This document shows, piece by piece, positions 47,285 to 56,144 of a DNA stretch of 64,000 bases. The notes beneath the pieces are model-generated. The model saw nothing but the letters and a program-made list of their open reading frames with translations. It did not search any database and was not told the origin of the DNA. A program made the position numbers and the translations under genes. Position 1 is the stretch's first letter; the number at the start of each line of letters is the position of its first letter. Source of the DNA: Actinotalea lenta (lineage in GTDB: Bacteria > Actinomycetota > Actinomycetes > Actinomycetales > Cellulomonadaceae); the NCBI RefSeq assembly GCF_030586465.1, contig NZ_JAUQYP010000001.1, forward strand, positions 620,001-684,000, read 5' to 3'.

Positions 47285-48277
47285 GTGGTCGAAGCGACCG
47301 GCGATGTTCCACGTGGAACATCTGACCCAGACGAGGCTCGTCGTGAAGCCCTGATCCAGAGCATCCCGCTCGTGGACGAGACCACTCCCCTCGCGGCCCA
47401 GATCGCGGCGGACGCGCGGCGCCGGATCGACCTCGCCGGCCGTCGCTTCCCGCGTCCCCCACACACGCGGGTGCTCACGATCGCCAACCAGAAGGGCGGG
47501 GTCGGCAAGACCAGCACAGCGGTCAACATGGCCGCAGCTCTCGCACAGGCCGGCCTCAACGTCCTCGTGATCGACAACGATCCGCAGGGCAACGCGTCGA
47601 CCGCGCTCGGTGTGGAGCACCACAGCGGGACGCCGTCGATCTACGAGGTCCTCGTCGAAGATGCGCCCCTCGCCGAGGTCGTCCAGCCGGCGGCCCAGGT
47701 CCCACGCCTGTGGTGCGTTCCGGCGACCATCGACCTCTCGGGTGCCGAGATCGAGCTCGTCTCCTTGGTCGCCCGGGAGAACCGCCTGCGCAACGCAGTC
47801 GACGCCTACCTCGAGCACCAGGTCCGGGTCGGCGACGAACGGTTGGACTACGTGATCGTCGACTGCCCGCCCAGTCTCGGCCTGCTCACCGTGAACGCCT
47901 TTGTGGCGGCGCGTGAGGTGCTGATCCCGATCCAGTGCGAGTACTACGCCCTGGAGGGCCTCAGTCAGCTTCTCAAGAACGTCCAGCTCATCAAGAACCA
48001 CCTCAACCCACAGCTGCACGTCTCCACGATCCTGCTCACGATGTACGACTCGCGCACCAACCTGGCGCACCAGGTGGCCGAGGAGGTTCGTGAGCACTTC
48101 CCCGGTCAGACGCTGCGCACGACGATCCCGCGCTCCGTTCGGATCTCGGAGGCTCCCAGCTACGGACAGACCGTGATGACGTACGATCCCGGCTCGAGCG
48201 GCGCGCTGGCCTACCTCGCTGCGGCTCGGGAGATGGCCGAGCGCGCGGTGGCGCGTGTGACGGAGACGGAGGGCTGA
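47285..48277 (+). CDS. parA: Chromosome partitioning ATPase ParA
   Basis: The 330-residue protein has a Walker-type ATPase with the deviant Walker [10 protein letters not shown] (70-78), [10 protein letters not shown] and [11 protein letters not shown]. An N-terminal extension of about 60 residues precedes the core. ParA moves ParB-bound origins to new cell positions. The GTG at 47285 has AGGGAGG 4 nt upstream. A parS site lies inside codons 7-12. The TGA overlaps the parB ATG (TGATG). Confidence 0.96.
   Translation: MVEATGDVPRGTSDPDEARREALIQSIPLVDETTPLAAQIAADARRRIDLAGRRFPRPPHTRVLTIANQKGGVGKTSTAVNMAAALAQAGLNVLVIDNDPQGNASTALGVEHHSGTPSIYEVLVEDAPLAEVVQPAAQVPRLWCVPATIDLSGAEIELVSLVARENRLRNAVDAYLEHQVRVGDERLDYVIVDCPPSLGLLTVNAFVAAREVLIPIQCEYYALEGLSQLLKNVQLIKNHLNPQLHVSTILLTMYDSRTNLAHQVAEEVREHFPGQTLRTTIPRSVRISEAPSYGQTVMTYDPGSSGALAYLAAAREMAERAVARVTETEG
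47305..47320. promoter_or_regulatory. parS site 4, inside the parA coding region
   Basis: TGTTCCACGTGGAACA is a perfect palindrome, extending to 20 bp with GA/TC flanks, and differs from the parS consensus symmetrically at two positions. It covers codons 7-12 of parA. Confidence 0.85.
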
Positions 48278-49425
48278 TGGCCGAGAAGCGGCGTGGACTG
48301 GGCCGTGGACTGGGCGCCCTGATCCCGAGCTCGCCAGCGGGCGAGCGCCCGGTGGACGTGTTCTTCCCGGGCGCCCCCGCTGCGCGGGCCGACGTGGACC
48401 AGGCCGTGGCTACCGAGGACGACCCGGGTGCCGCGACCGGCCGTGCAGCCACGGGGAACGGTCATGCGGACTTTGCCGGACCTCGCTGGGTGGACGGTGA
48501 CGGGCCGCACATCGGCCCGTCGAACGGCGCCGGTCGTCGGGACGGCGCCGACGCGCGCTCCGACGGCTCTGAGGACGACGCCCTGGTGCCGGTGCCGGGC
48601 GCGCAGTTCGCCGAGCTCCCGGTCGGTGCGGTCGTGCCCAACCCGCGTCAGCCGCGCACCGTCTTCGACGAAGATGCGCTGGACGAGCTGAGCCGCTCCA
48701 TCGCGGAGATCGGGGTCCTGCAGCCGGTTGTCGTACGACGGGCGAACGGCGACGGCGCGGCGCCCTACGAGCTCATCATGGGTGAGCGGCGGTTGCGGGC
48801 GGCGCAGATCGCGGGGCTCGAGACGATCCCCGCGATCATCCGGGACACCGACGACTCGGACCTGCTCCGCGACGCTCTCCTGGAGAACCTCCACCGGGCG
48901 CAGCTCAACCCGCTCGAGGAGGCGGCGGCCTACCAGCAGCTCCTCGACGACTTCGGCTGCACCCACGACGAGCTCGCCCGGCGGATCCACCGGTCGCGGC
49001 CCCAGATCACCAACACGTTGCGGATGCTCAAGCTCCCCCCGCTCGTGCAGCGCCGGGTCGCCGCGGGTGTCCTGTCGGCCGGCCATGCCCGGGCCCTGCT
49101 GGGTCTTGCAGAGGCATCCGCGATGGAGCGGCTGGCCCAACGCATCGTCGCGGAGGGCCTCTCGGTGCGCGCCACGGAGGAGATCGTCGCCCTCGGTGGT
49201 GACGAGGACGCCCCGACGCCCAAGGCCCGCAGACCGCGGGCCGGGGGTCGCAACGCCGCCCTGGACGACCTGGCGTCCCGACTCTCGGACCGCTGGGACA
49301 CCCGGGTCAAGGTCGCTCTCGGGCGAAACAAGGGTCGTCTGACCATCGAGTTCGCCTCCGTCCAGGACCTCAACCGGATCCTCGACCTGGTCTCACCCGA
49401 TGACCACGGTCTGTTCGAGGACTAG
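48277..49425 (+). CDS. parB: Chromosome partitioning protein ParB
   Basis: The 382-residue protein has a disordered N-terminus (1-110, starting [19 protein letters not shown]), the ParB CTPase domain ([23 protein letters not shown]), an HTH region that binds parS ([18 protein letters not shown]) and a C-terminal dimer domain. It spreads from parS and works with ParA and SMC. It overlaps parA by one base. It is convergent with the aminotransferase gene. Confidence 0.96.
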   Translation: MAEKRRGLGRGLGALIPSSPAGERPVDVFFPGAPAARADVDQAVATEDDPGAATGRAATGNGHADFAGPRWVDGDGPHIGPSNGAGRRDGADARSDGSEDDALVPVPGAQFAELPVGAVVPNPRQPRTVFDEDALDELSRSIAEIGVLQPVVVRRANGDGAAPYELIMGERRLRAAQIAGLETIPAIIRDTDDSDLLRDALLENLHRAQLNPLEEAAAYQQLLDDFGCTHDELARRIHRSRPQITNTLRMLKLPPLVQRRVAAGVLSAGHARALLGLAEASAMERLAQRIVAEGLSVRATEEIVALGGDEDAPTPKARRPRAGGRNAALDDLASRLSDRWDTRVKVALGRNKGRLTIEFASVQDLNRILDLVSPDDHGLFED

Positions 49426-49475
49426 GTCTACCAGGTCCAAGGCTGGTAATTCGGCCATCGGCGCGCGCCACGAGT

Positions 49476-49493
49476 GCGGTGGTCACGCACCGC
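49476..49493. terminator. Weak hairpin between parB and the aminotransferase gene
   Basis: GCGGTG-GTCACG-CACCGC forms a 6-bp stem in the 90-nt convergent gap. It may end one or both transcripts. Confidence 0.35.
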
Positions 49494-49515
49494 CGCGTGG
49501 AACGACGAGCGTGGA

Positions 49516-50865
49516 TCAGCTGACGTCGGGGCCCGGCTGGTCGACCGCGTCCTCGTCGTGCCTGCCCTCGACGCCGAACAGCTTGACGAGATCGGCCTCC
49601 TCGCTGACCACGGTGCCGAGACGCCTGACGCCTTCACGGATCCGCTCGGGTGTCGGATAGCAGTAGGACAGCCGCATGTACTCGGAGCCCTGACCGTCCG
49701 CGTAGAAGGCCGTTCCGGCGACGTAGGCCACCAGGGCGTGCACCGCGCGGGGCAGCATCGCGCGGGCATCGAGGCCGTACGGGAGCTTCACCCAGGTGTA
49801 GAATCCTCCCCCGGGAACGGTCCAGGTGGCCTCGGGCAGGTACTCCGCCAGCGCATCGAGCATGGCATCCCGCCGCTCGCGGTACACCTCGCGGAACGCC
49901 TTGATCTGGCCCTGCCAGTCGTGCTTGGCGAGGTAGCTCGAGATCGCCAGCTGGGAGGCGTTGGACGGGCACAGGATGGCCGACTCGCTCGCGAGCACGA
50001 GCTTCTCGCGGATCCCGGGCGGCGCCACGGCCCAACCCACCCGGTAGCCCGGCGCGAAGGTCTTGGAGAACGAGCCGAGGTAGACCACGCCCTCGTCGTC
50101 CATGGACCGCATCGCGGGCAGCGGGTCGCTCTCAAAGCCCAGCAGGCCGTACGGGTTGTCCTCCACGAGCAGCACGCCGTGCCGCCGCGCGATCTCGAGG
50201 ATCCTCGGCCGACGTTCCAGGGACAGCGTCACGCCGGCGGGGTTGTGGAAGTTCGGCACCGTGTAGATGAGCTTGACCCGGCGGCCGGCGGAACGCAGCA
50301 GGGTGAGCGTCTCCTCGAGGGCCTCGGGGATGATCCCGGCGTCGTCGAGCGGGACGTGGTACACGTCGGCCTGGTAGGAGCGGAAGACGCCCAGCGCCCC
50401 GACGTAGGACGGCGCCTCAGCGACGACCACGTCACCCGCATCGACGAACATCCTGGTCACCAGGTCGAGCCCCTGCTGGGAACCGGTCGTGATCACGACG
50501 TCGTCGGGGTGGGCCGAGATCCCCTCCAGGCGCATGATGTCCAGGATCTGCTCCCGAAGCGTCTGGTCGCCCTGGCCGGAGCCGTACTGCAGCGCCGTGG
50601 TCCCGTGCCGCAGGACGAGTTCGTGAGCAGTCTCCGCGAGCGCTTGGAGCGGGAGTCCCTCGAGATAGGGCATCCCGCCGGCGAGGGAGACGACCTCGGG
50701 TCGGTTCGCCACGGCGAACAGCGCCCGGATCTCCGATGCTCGCATCCCGTGGGTGCGCGCGGCGTAGGAGCTGAGCCAGGGGTCGAGCGGCCGCACTCCG
50801 GGGGAGGCGGCGCTGCCGGTGGCAGGCGTCACCTGCCCGATCGGTGTGGTGCGGTCGTTGTCCAT
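49516..50865 (-). CDS. PLP-dependent aminotransferase (2-aminoadipate/MocR-catalytic type)
   Basis: The 449-residue fold-type I aminotransferase has SLAGGMPYLEGLP, LQYGSGQGDQTLREQI, YTVPNFHNPAGVTLS and the PLP lysine in GSFSKTFAPGYRVGW. These features match the LysN/2-aminoadipate aminotransferase group that also forms the catalytic part of MocR regulators; no wHTH domain is attached here. It moves amino groups between amino and keto acids; the substrate is not readable. The ATG at 50865 lies 6 nt after a CAGACT box, so it may be leaderless. It occupies the place where mycobacteria have cwlM. Confidence 0.87.
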   Translation of the reverse strand: MDNDRTTPIGQVTPATGSAASPGVRPLDPWLSSYAARTHGMRASEIRALFAVANRPEVVSLAGGMPYLEGLPLQALAETAHELVLRHGTTALQYGSGQGDQTLREQILDIMRLEGISAHPDDVVITTGSQQGLDLVTRMFVDAGDVVVAEAPSYVGALGVFRSYQADVYHVPLDDAGIIPEALEETLTLLRSAGRRVKLIYTVPNFHNPAGVTLSLERRPRILEIARRHGVLLVEDNPYGLLGFESDPLPAMRSMDDEGVVYLGSFSKTFAPGYRVGWAVAPPGIREKLVLASESAILCPSNASQLAISSYLAKHDWQGQIKAFREVYRERRDAMLDALAEYLPEATWTVPGGGFYTWVKLPYGLDARAMLPRAVHALVAYVAGTAFYADGQGSEYMRLSYCYPTPERIREGVRRLGTVVSEEADLVKLFGVEGRHDEDAVDQPGPDVS

Positions 50866-50977
50866 GTCGAGAGTCTGCCACGCGTCAGGCGCTGCCCCCG
50901 ACCGACGCACGACCGTCCGGGCAGCTCGAGCGGTGCGGCCGTGGCCGAGACAAGGGCGCCACCATGCGAGACACGCA

Positions 50978-51008
50978 GGGCCCGGACCACGTGCCGTGGT
51001 CCGGGCCC
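50978..51008 (-). terminator. Terminator of trxB-trxA
   Basis: GGGCCCGGACCACG and CGTGGTCCGGGCCC form a perfect 14-bp stem with a 3-nt TGC loop. It begins 14 nt past the trxA stop on the minus strand. Confidence 0.8.
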
Positions 51009-51022
51009 GCAGGCGTGAGCGG

Positions 51023-51346
51023 TCAGCTCAGGACGGCCTCGATCTCCGTCGTGAGGGCGGGCTTGGGCCGTGCGCCGACGACCTGCTTGACCAGCTCGCC
51101 GCCGGAGTAGATGTTCAGCGTCGGGATGGCCGTGATGCCGTACCGGGCGGTCACCTGGGGGTTCTCGTCGGAGTTCAGCTTGGCGATCTTGATGCGCCCC
51201 GCGTACGTCTCCGAGAGCTCCTCGAGGATGGGCGCGACGGCGCGGCACGGGCCGCACCAGGGTGCCCAGAAGTCCACCAGGACGGGGACGTCGGCGCCGA
51301 GGACCTCTTTCTCGAAGGTCGCGTCGGTGACGGGGAAGGTGCTCAC
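51023..51346 (-). CDS. trxA: Thioredoxin
   Basis: The 107-residue protein has the active site WAPWCGPC and the cis-Pro segment [11 protein letters not shown] of classical thioredoxins. It reduces protein disulfides in the cytoplasm using electrons from TrxB. The GTG at 51346 overlaps the trxB TGA (GTGA), so the pair is coupled and probably under the sigma-R-like promoter upstream of trxB. Confidence 0.96.
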   Translation of the reverse strand: MSTFPVTDATFEKEVLGADVPVLVDFWAPWCGPCRAVAPILEELSETYAGRIKIAKLNSDENPQVTARYGITAIPTLNIYSGGELVKQVVGARPKPALTTEIEAVLS

Positions 51347-52338
51347 AGGGTCTCCTCGATGCTCTCGGGCAGGGTCTCAGGTGCGGGGGGTTCGGCCTGG
51401 CCCACGAGCTCGGCCAGGTGGTGCTGGGCGTCCAGGGCGGCGGCGCACCCGCTGCCCGCCGCCGTGATCGCCTGACGATACGTGTGGTCGACGAGGTCGC
51501 CGCAGGCGAAGACGCCCTCGATGTTCGTAGCGGTGCCACGTCGGCCGTCGCCGCCGACCAGCACGTATCCGGCGTCGTCCAGGTCGACCTGGCCGAGCAG
51601 CAGCTCGTTGCGCGGGATGTGGCCGATGGCGACGAAGACACCCGTCGCGTCCAGGTCGCGCTCGGCCCCGGTGACGGTGTCACGCAGCCGCACTCCCGTG
51701 ACCTTGGAGTCGCCGTGGATCGCCACGACCTGAGAGTTCCAGGCGAACTCGATCTTCGGGTCGGCGAACGCGCGGTCCGCCATGATCTTGGAGGCGCGGA
51801 GCTCGTCGCGCCGGTGGACCATGGTCACCTTCGAGGCGAAGCGCGTGAGGAAGGTCGCCTCCTCCACTGCGGAGTCGCCTCCGCCCACGACGACGATCTC
51901 CTGGTTGCGGAAGAAGAACCCGTCACACGTGGCACACCAGGACACGCCGTGGCCGGACAACCGCTTCTCGTCCGCCAGGCCCAGCTCCCGGTACGCCGAC
52001 CCCGTCGCGAGGATCACCGCGCGCGTCAGGAACGTCTGCCCGTTTCCGGTGACGACCGTCTTGATCGGGTCGGTCAGGCGCAGCTCCACCGCGTCGTCGT
52101 AGAGCACCTCGGCGCCGAACCGCTCCGCCTGCTTCTGCATCGTCTCCATGAGCTCGGGGCCCATGACACCCTCGACGAAGCCGGGGAAGTTCTCCACCTC
52201 CGTCGTGTTCATCAGGGCACCGCCGGCGGTGACCGCCCCGGCGACCACCACAGGCGCCAGACCGGCTCGGGCAGCGTAGATGGCCGCGGTGTATCCGGCC
52301 GGGCCGGACCCCACGATGACGACGTCGCGCACGTCCAT
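51343..52338 (-). CDS. trxB: Thioredoxin-disulfide reductase
   Basis: The 331-residue flavoprotein has the FAD motif [14 protein letters not shown], the redox-active WCATCDG and the NADPH motif [12 protein letters not shown], ending with the FAD segment [10 protein letters not shown]. It transfers electrons from NADPH to thioredoxin. The ATG at 52338 has GAAGGAAG just before. It is first in trxB-trxA, 30 nt after the predicted start of transcription from a sigma-R-type promoter. Confidence 0.96.
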   Translation of the reverse strand: MDVRDVVIVGSGPAGYTAAIYAARAGLAPVVVAGAVTAGGALMNTTEVENFPGFVEGVMGPELMETMQKQAERFGAEVLYDDAVELRLTDPIKTVVTGNGQTFLTRAVILATGSAYRELGLADEKRLSGHGVSWCATCDGFFFRNQEIVVVGGGDSAVEEATFLTRFASKVTMVHRRDELRASKIMADRAFADPKIEFAWNSQVVAIHGDSKVTGVRLRDTVTGAERDLDATGVFVAIGHIPRNELLLGQVDLDDAGYVLVGGDGRRGTATNIEGVFACGDLVDHTYRQAITAAGSGCAAALDAQHHLAELVGQAEPPAPETLPESIEETL

Positions 52339-52374
52339 GGCTCTTCCTTCGTTCGTGGCTGTTCTGCCAGGCCC

Positions 52375-52400
52375 AACCGATCCTAGGACGGTTCTGTTCC
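52375..52400 (-). promoter_or_regulatory. Sigma-R/sigma-H-type promoter of trxB-trxA
   Basis: On the minus strand GGAAC (52400-52396) and GTT (52377-52375) are separated by exactly 18 nt, the GGAAT-N18-GTT pattern of the thiol-stress sigma factor SigR in Streptomyces and SigH in mycobacteria, which are known to drive trxBA. The leader would be about 30 nt. Confidence 0.65.
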
Positions 52401-52432
52401 ACGAGTCGGCCGGCTGGGCGGCGGACGCCGCA

Positions 52433-52446
52433 TACCCCCGGGGGTA
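52433..52446. promoter_or_regulatory. CsoR-like perfect palindrome upstream of trxB
   Basis: TACCCCCGGGGGTA is a perfect 14-bp palindrome without a loop, flanked by A on both sides. It resembles the TACCCC...GGGGTA operators of copper-sensing CsoR repressors in actinobacteria. It lies 33 nt upstream of the trxB -35 and 45 nt after the murJ stop. Confidence 0.45.
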
Positions 52447-52490
52447 AGAGGTCTGCGCATAGGACGGTCCGTCCCGCCCAGGGCGCGGCG

Positions 52491-55400
52491 CTACTGGACC
52501 TGGACCTCGTGCAGCTCGACGCGGTTCTTCCCGTCGGCCGTCTGGGGCAGCGCGGTGAACCAGAGCACCAGGGACGAGGTCTTCACCGGTTTGTCGAACG
52601 TGAGCTCGGTGGTGGCGGACATCGGACCGGACGCCAGCACGGGGCCGTCCGTGGGCTTGTCCGCCGTGGTCGCCCGGACCTCGACGTTCCCACCCGTGGA
52701 CGACATGATCAGCGTCACCTTGGAGACCGTCGCCTCCTCCTTCAGCTGGATCGCGAAGCCGATCCCCTTCTTCATCCCGTAGGTGGGCGAGACGTAGGTA
52801 CGCGAGTACCACATCGTGCTCGGATCCCCGTCGATGGCGCGGTCCACCAGCTCCGGGTGCTCGTTGTTGTTCCCGTCCGGCGGCGGGTCCACCTGCTGTG
52901 CCGAGGCGATCACGGGCGCCACCGGTGTCGGCGTCGGGGACGCCGACGGGCTGCTCGTCTCGGAGGTGCTCGTCTCGGAGGTGCTCGGCGTGGGCGTTGA
53001 CGTCTGCGTGGGGGTCTGCGAAAGGTCCACGAATCCGTCGGTGGAACCGGTCAGGGAGGGCGCCGGCCGGGTCAGTGACTGCCACGCGAGCACCACGCCC
53101 ATGACGACGGCGACGGCCACCATGAGGAGCACGAGCGGAGTGGGGTTGAACTTCTTGCGTACCAGGACGTCCGCCGAGTGCTCGAGGATCTCGTCGAAGC
53201 CGTGGTGCTCCTCCTCGGGTGCCCCCGGTGCCGGGGACGGCGGCTCCTCGGCCTCCGGGAGTGCGTCCGCTGCCGCGAACCACGCTGGTGTGGTGCGGGT
53301 ACCGCCACCCGCCGCCCCGGCGCCCGGCTCACCGCCGGGCTCCGGGAGCCTCTCGGGCCTGGGCTCGCCGGGCTCGGTGTCCTGCGCGGCAGGAGCCGCG
53401 GAGGACTCGTCGCTGGGTTCCTGGGGGGCCATGTCGCTCCCGTCGGGGTCGGCCGGAGTCGACGTGGCGGCCGCGCTCGCTGCGGCCGTGGAGATCCGAG
53501 GGTCCGGGCGCCTGATCGCCGGGGGGATGGCGGGTGGCGGTGTGCCGGGCGGGGACGGGGCTGTCGCTGGCACGTCCCAGACGGACTGGCGGGCCACGGT
53601 GCGCGTGGTCTGCACGGCGGCCGCGACCGCCGCGACGGTCTCGGGTGCAAGGCCTTCGACCGCGGTGTCCTGCTCGCCGCCTGCACGTGGCGGATGCGCG
53701 GGACCGGGCGTCACGGCCCCCCACGGTTCGAGCTCCCGCACGAGCTCCGCGGGGCTGTGCGGGCCGTCCTCGTGCGGCCCCAACGTCACGGTGCACAAGG
53801 TGTCCAGGTCGTTCGGTACGCCCGGGGCGATCTCGGCCGGCGCGATGGGACGTCCGGACAGCAGGGGTGCCGCTGGGACCCCATGCCTCGCGGCCCCGTC
53901 CGTGGACGGCCAGCGACCCGTCAGCGCAAGGTAGAGCAGCGACACCAGCCCGACCGTGTCGGCCCGGGTGGTCGAGCGCGCGTCGCCCAAGCCGTGCTCA
54001 CCCAGCTCACCGTCGACCGCGAGGCCGGACACCACCACACCGCCCGAGGACGTCACGTGGATCGCCGAAGGGCGCAGTGCGAGGTGGTGCACGCCGCGCC
54101 GCCGCGCCACCTCGAGCGCGACCGCGGCCTCCCCGATGATCGCGCGGGCCTGGTCGGCCTGGAGCGGACCGTGTGCCGTGAGCTGGCGGAGGTCGCGACC
54201 GGGGATCTTCGCGGTGACGACATAGGCCATGCCGTCGTGATCGCCCACATCGAGCACCCGTAGCAGTCGCGGGTCGGTGACCAGCGCCGCGCGCCGCGCC
54301 GCGTCCTGGGCCTCGTGGACACGGCCCGAGCGCAGGAGCAGCGCGCGCACCGTGCGGTCCAGGATCTGGTCGTGCGCCGTCCAGCACTCCGCACCGGGTA
54401 GGTCGCACGGCGCAGGATGGTCGAGCCGGTACCGGCCCGCCAGGACCGTGCCCTGACCGATCTCGACCTCCACCCCGCCCCCTCCCGTGTGCTGCCGCGC
54501 CGCGCGCGCCTGAACCGCCCCCATGCTACGGCGCAGCAGGGCGAGCGCCGGTCGGTAGACCGCGACGAGCTCGCCCACGCCCAGGACGTGCAGCGTCCCG
54601 GCGTACACGGCGAGCATCACGACACCGACCAGGAGGCACACGCCGAACGCCGGACCGGCCCCCGACTCCGCCAGGTTCCCGAACCGCAGGCTGAGCGGCC
54701 ATCCCACGACCACCGATGTGCCCATGGCGGCCAGGGCCTTCGTTGCGACGACGACCGTGTCCCGCGACCCCACCGAGCCGATCCGTCGGGCGACCGTCAC
54801 GCCACCCCACACGGCTCCCAGCACGTACGACACGGCGATCGACGCACTCGCCGCGGCCACCCACCCGGTGGGCGGCAGCAGCTGCCGGCCCAGGATCGTC
54901 CCGGCGGCGACCACGCCCGCCATCGCCACCTGGATCCAGAAGAGGCCGCGGGCGTCCTCGTACGCGTAGTGCACGCGTTGCGCCAACGACCACAGCCCCA
55001 GCGCCGGGAGCCCCACGCTCAGGGCCACGACGATCGGAGGGAGCGTCGCAGCGACCGTCGGCGTGTTCGCCCAGAACATCACGCGCGTCGCCGGCAGGGC
55101 GAGCACGGACACCACGGCTGCGGCGAGCACCGTCAACACCGTGATGAGCCGGATCCCGGTGTCCACGTCCGCGCGCACGTGCGCGCTGTCACCCATGGCG
55201 GCGTGTCCGGACATCCGGGTGAACAAGGCCGTGAGGAGCGAGACGGTGATCAACGAGTGCGGCAGCATGACGACCAGGGCGGCCAGGGTGTAGGCGTTGT
55301 TCCCCGCGACCTGAGGCAGCTGCAGCGCACCTGCCGTGTTCGCCACCTTGGTGACCACGAGGACGCCGACCTGCCCGGCCGCCAGAGCCGCGAACGTCCA

Positions 55401-56144
55401 GGCTGCGACGCGCGCGGCGGTCCCCAGCCCAGCTCCCCGCCAGTCCCGGCGGGGACGGAAGGTGATCCCGATCCGGCGCAGCGGTCGGATCAGGACCAGC
55501 GCCTGCACCACGATCCCGAGCGTCGCGGACCCGGCCACCAGGAGGACCGGCCCGGCCGTCCAGGAGGTCGGGTCGGCGAGCGTGCCGTCCGCGCGGTAGC
55601 GGCCGAAGACAGCGATGAACGTGGCGAAGCCCGCGATCGACACCACGTTGTTCGCCACCGGGGCCCACATGTACGGGCCGAAGCTTCCGCGCGCGTTGAG
55701 CAGCTGTCCCAGCAGCGTGTACAGCCCGTAGAAGAACATCTGCGGGATGCACCACCAGGCGAACACCTCGGTCAGGTGCAGCGCTGTCGGCTCCTCGACC
55801 CCGCCGAAGAGTCGGATGACTGCAGGCGCCGCCAGGGTCATCAGCACCGTGATCGCTGCCAGCAGCCCGAGTGCCACGGTCAGCAGCCGGTCGGCGTACT
55901 CCTGCCCCCGGCCCGCGTGGTAGGCACGAACGATCTGCGGCACCAGGATGGCGTTGACCACCCCGCCCGCGACCAGCATGTACAGGATGTTCGGGAGCAC
56001 GTTCGCGAACTGGAACTGGTTGCCGATCAGACTGTTCTGGCCGATCGCGGTGACCAGCAGCGAGGCCCGCAGGAATCCCAGGACGCGGGACACCGCCGTC
56101 CCGGTGACCATCACGGTGGTGGATCGGCCGAGGCCTGCCCTCAC
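52491..56144 (-). CDS. murJ: MurJ lipid II flippase fused to a pseudokinase and extracellular domain
   Basis: The 1217-residue protein has three parts. Residues 1 to about 540 are a MurJ/MviN flippase with about 14 helices ([20 protein letters not shown]). Residues about 565-820 are a kinase-like domain (GRYRL start) that lacks the beta-3 Lys (ALLLRSG), has [12 protein letters not shown] in place of HRDxKxxN and has no DFG, so it should be inactive. After a Pro-rich linker a membrane helix (about 998-1018) leads to an extracellular discoidin-like domain (about 1075-1217). The plan matches mycobacterial MviN, whose pseudokinase is phosphorylated by PknB and bound by FhaA. GTG at 56144 overlaps the DUF6049 stop. 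Confidence 0.92.
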   Translation of the reverse strand: MRAGLGRSTTVMVTGTAVSRVLGFLRASLLVTAIGQNSLIGNQFQFANVLPNILYMLVAGGVVNAILVPQIVRAYHAGRGQEYADRLLTVALGLLAAITVLMTLAAPAVIRLFGGVEEPTALHLTEVFAWWCIPQMFFYGLYTLLGQLLNARGSFGPYMWAPVANNVVSIAGFATFIAVFGRYRADGTLADPTSWTAGPVLLVAGSATLGIVVQALVLIRPLRRIGITFRPRRDWRGAGLGTAARVAAWTFAALAAGQVGVLVVTKVANTAGALQLPQVAGNNAYTLAALVVMLPHSLITVSLLTALFTRMSGHAAMGDSAHVRADVDTGIRLITVLTVLAAAVVSVLALPATRVMFWANTPTVAATLPPIVVALSVGLPALGLWSLAQRVHYAYEDARGLFWIQVAMAGVVAAGTILGRQLLPPTGWVAAASASIAVSYVLGAVWGGVTVARRIGSVGSRDTVVVATKALAAMGTSVVVGWPLSLRFGNLAESGAGPAFGVCLLVGVVMLAVYAGTLHVLGVGELVAVYRPALALLRRSMGAVQARAARQHTGGGGVEVEIGQGTVLAGRYRLDHPAPCDLPGAECWTAHDQILDRTVRALLLRSGRVHEAQDAARRAALVTDPRLLRVLDVGDHDGMAYVVTAKIPGRDLRQLTAHGPLQADQARAIIGEAAVALEVARRRGVHHLALRPSAIHVTSSGGVVVSGLAVDGELGEHGLGDARSTTRADTVGLVSLLYLALTGRWPSTDGAARHGVPAAPLLSGRPIAPAEIAPGVPNDLDTLCTVTLGPHEDGPHSPAELVRELEPWGAVTPGPAHPPRAGGEQDTAVEGLAPETVAAVAAAVQTTRTVARQSVWDVPATAPSPPGTPPPAIPPAIRRPDPRISTAAASAAATSTPADPDGSDMAPQEPSDESSAAPAAQDTEPGEPRPERLPEPGGEPGAGAAGGGTRTTPAWFAAADALPEAEEPPSPAPGAPEEEHHGFDEILEHSADVLVRKKFNPTPLVLLMVAVAVVMGVVLAWQSLTRPAPSLTGSTDGFVDLSQTPTQTSTPTPSTSETSTSETSSPSASPTPTPVAPVIASAQQVDPPPDGNNNEHPELVDRAIDGDPSTMWYSRTYVSPTYGMKKGIGFAIQLKEEATVSKVTLIMSSTGGNVEVRATTADKPTDGPVLASGPMSATTELTFDKPVKTSSLVLWFTALPQTADGKNRVELHEVQVQ

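Noticed and set aside
52433-52446. TACCCCCGGGGGTA as a terminator of murJ
   Set aside because: A palindrome with no loop bases cannot form a proper hairpin; an operator is the better reading.
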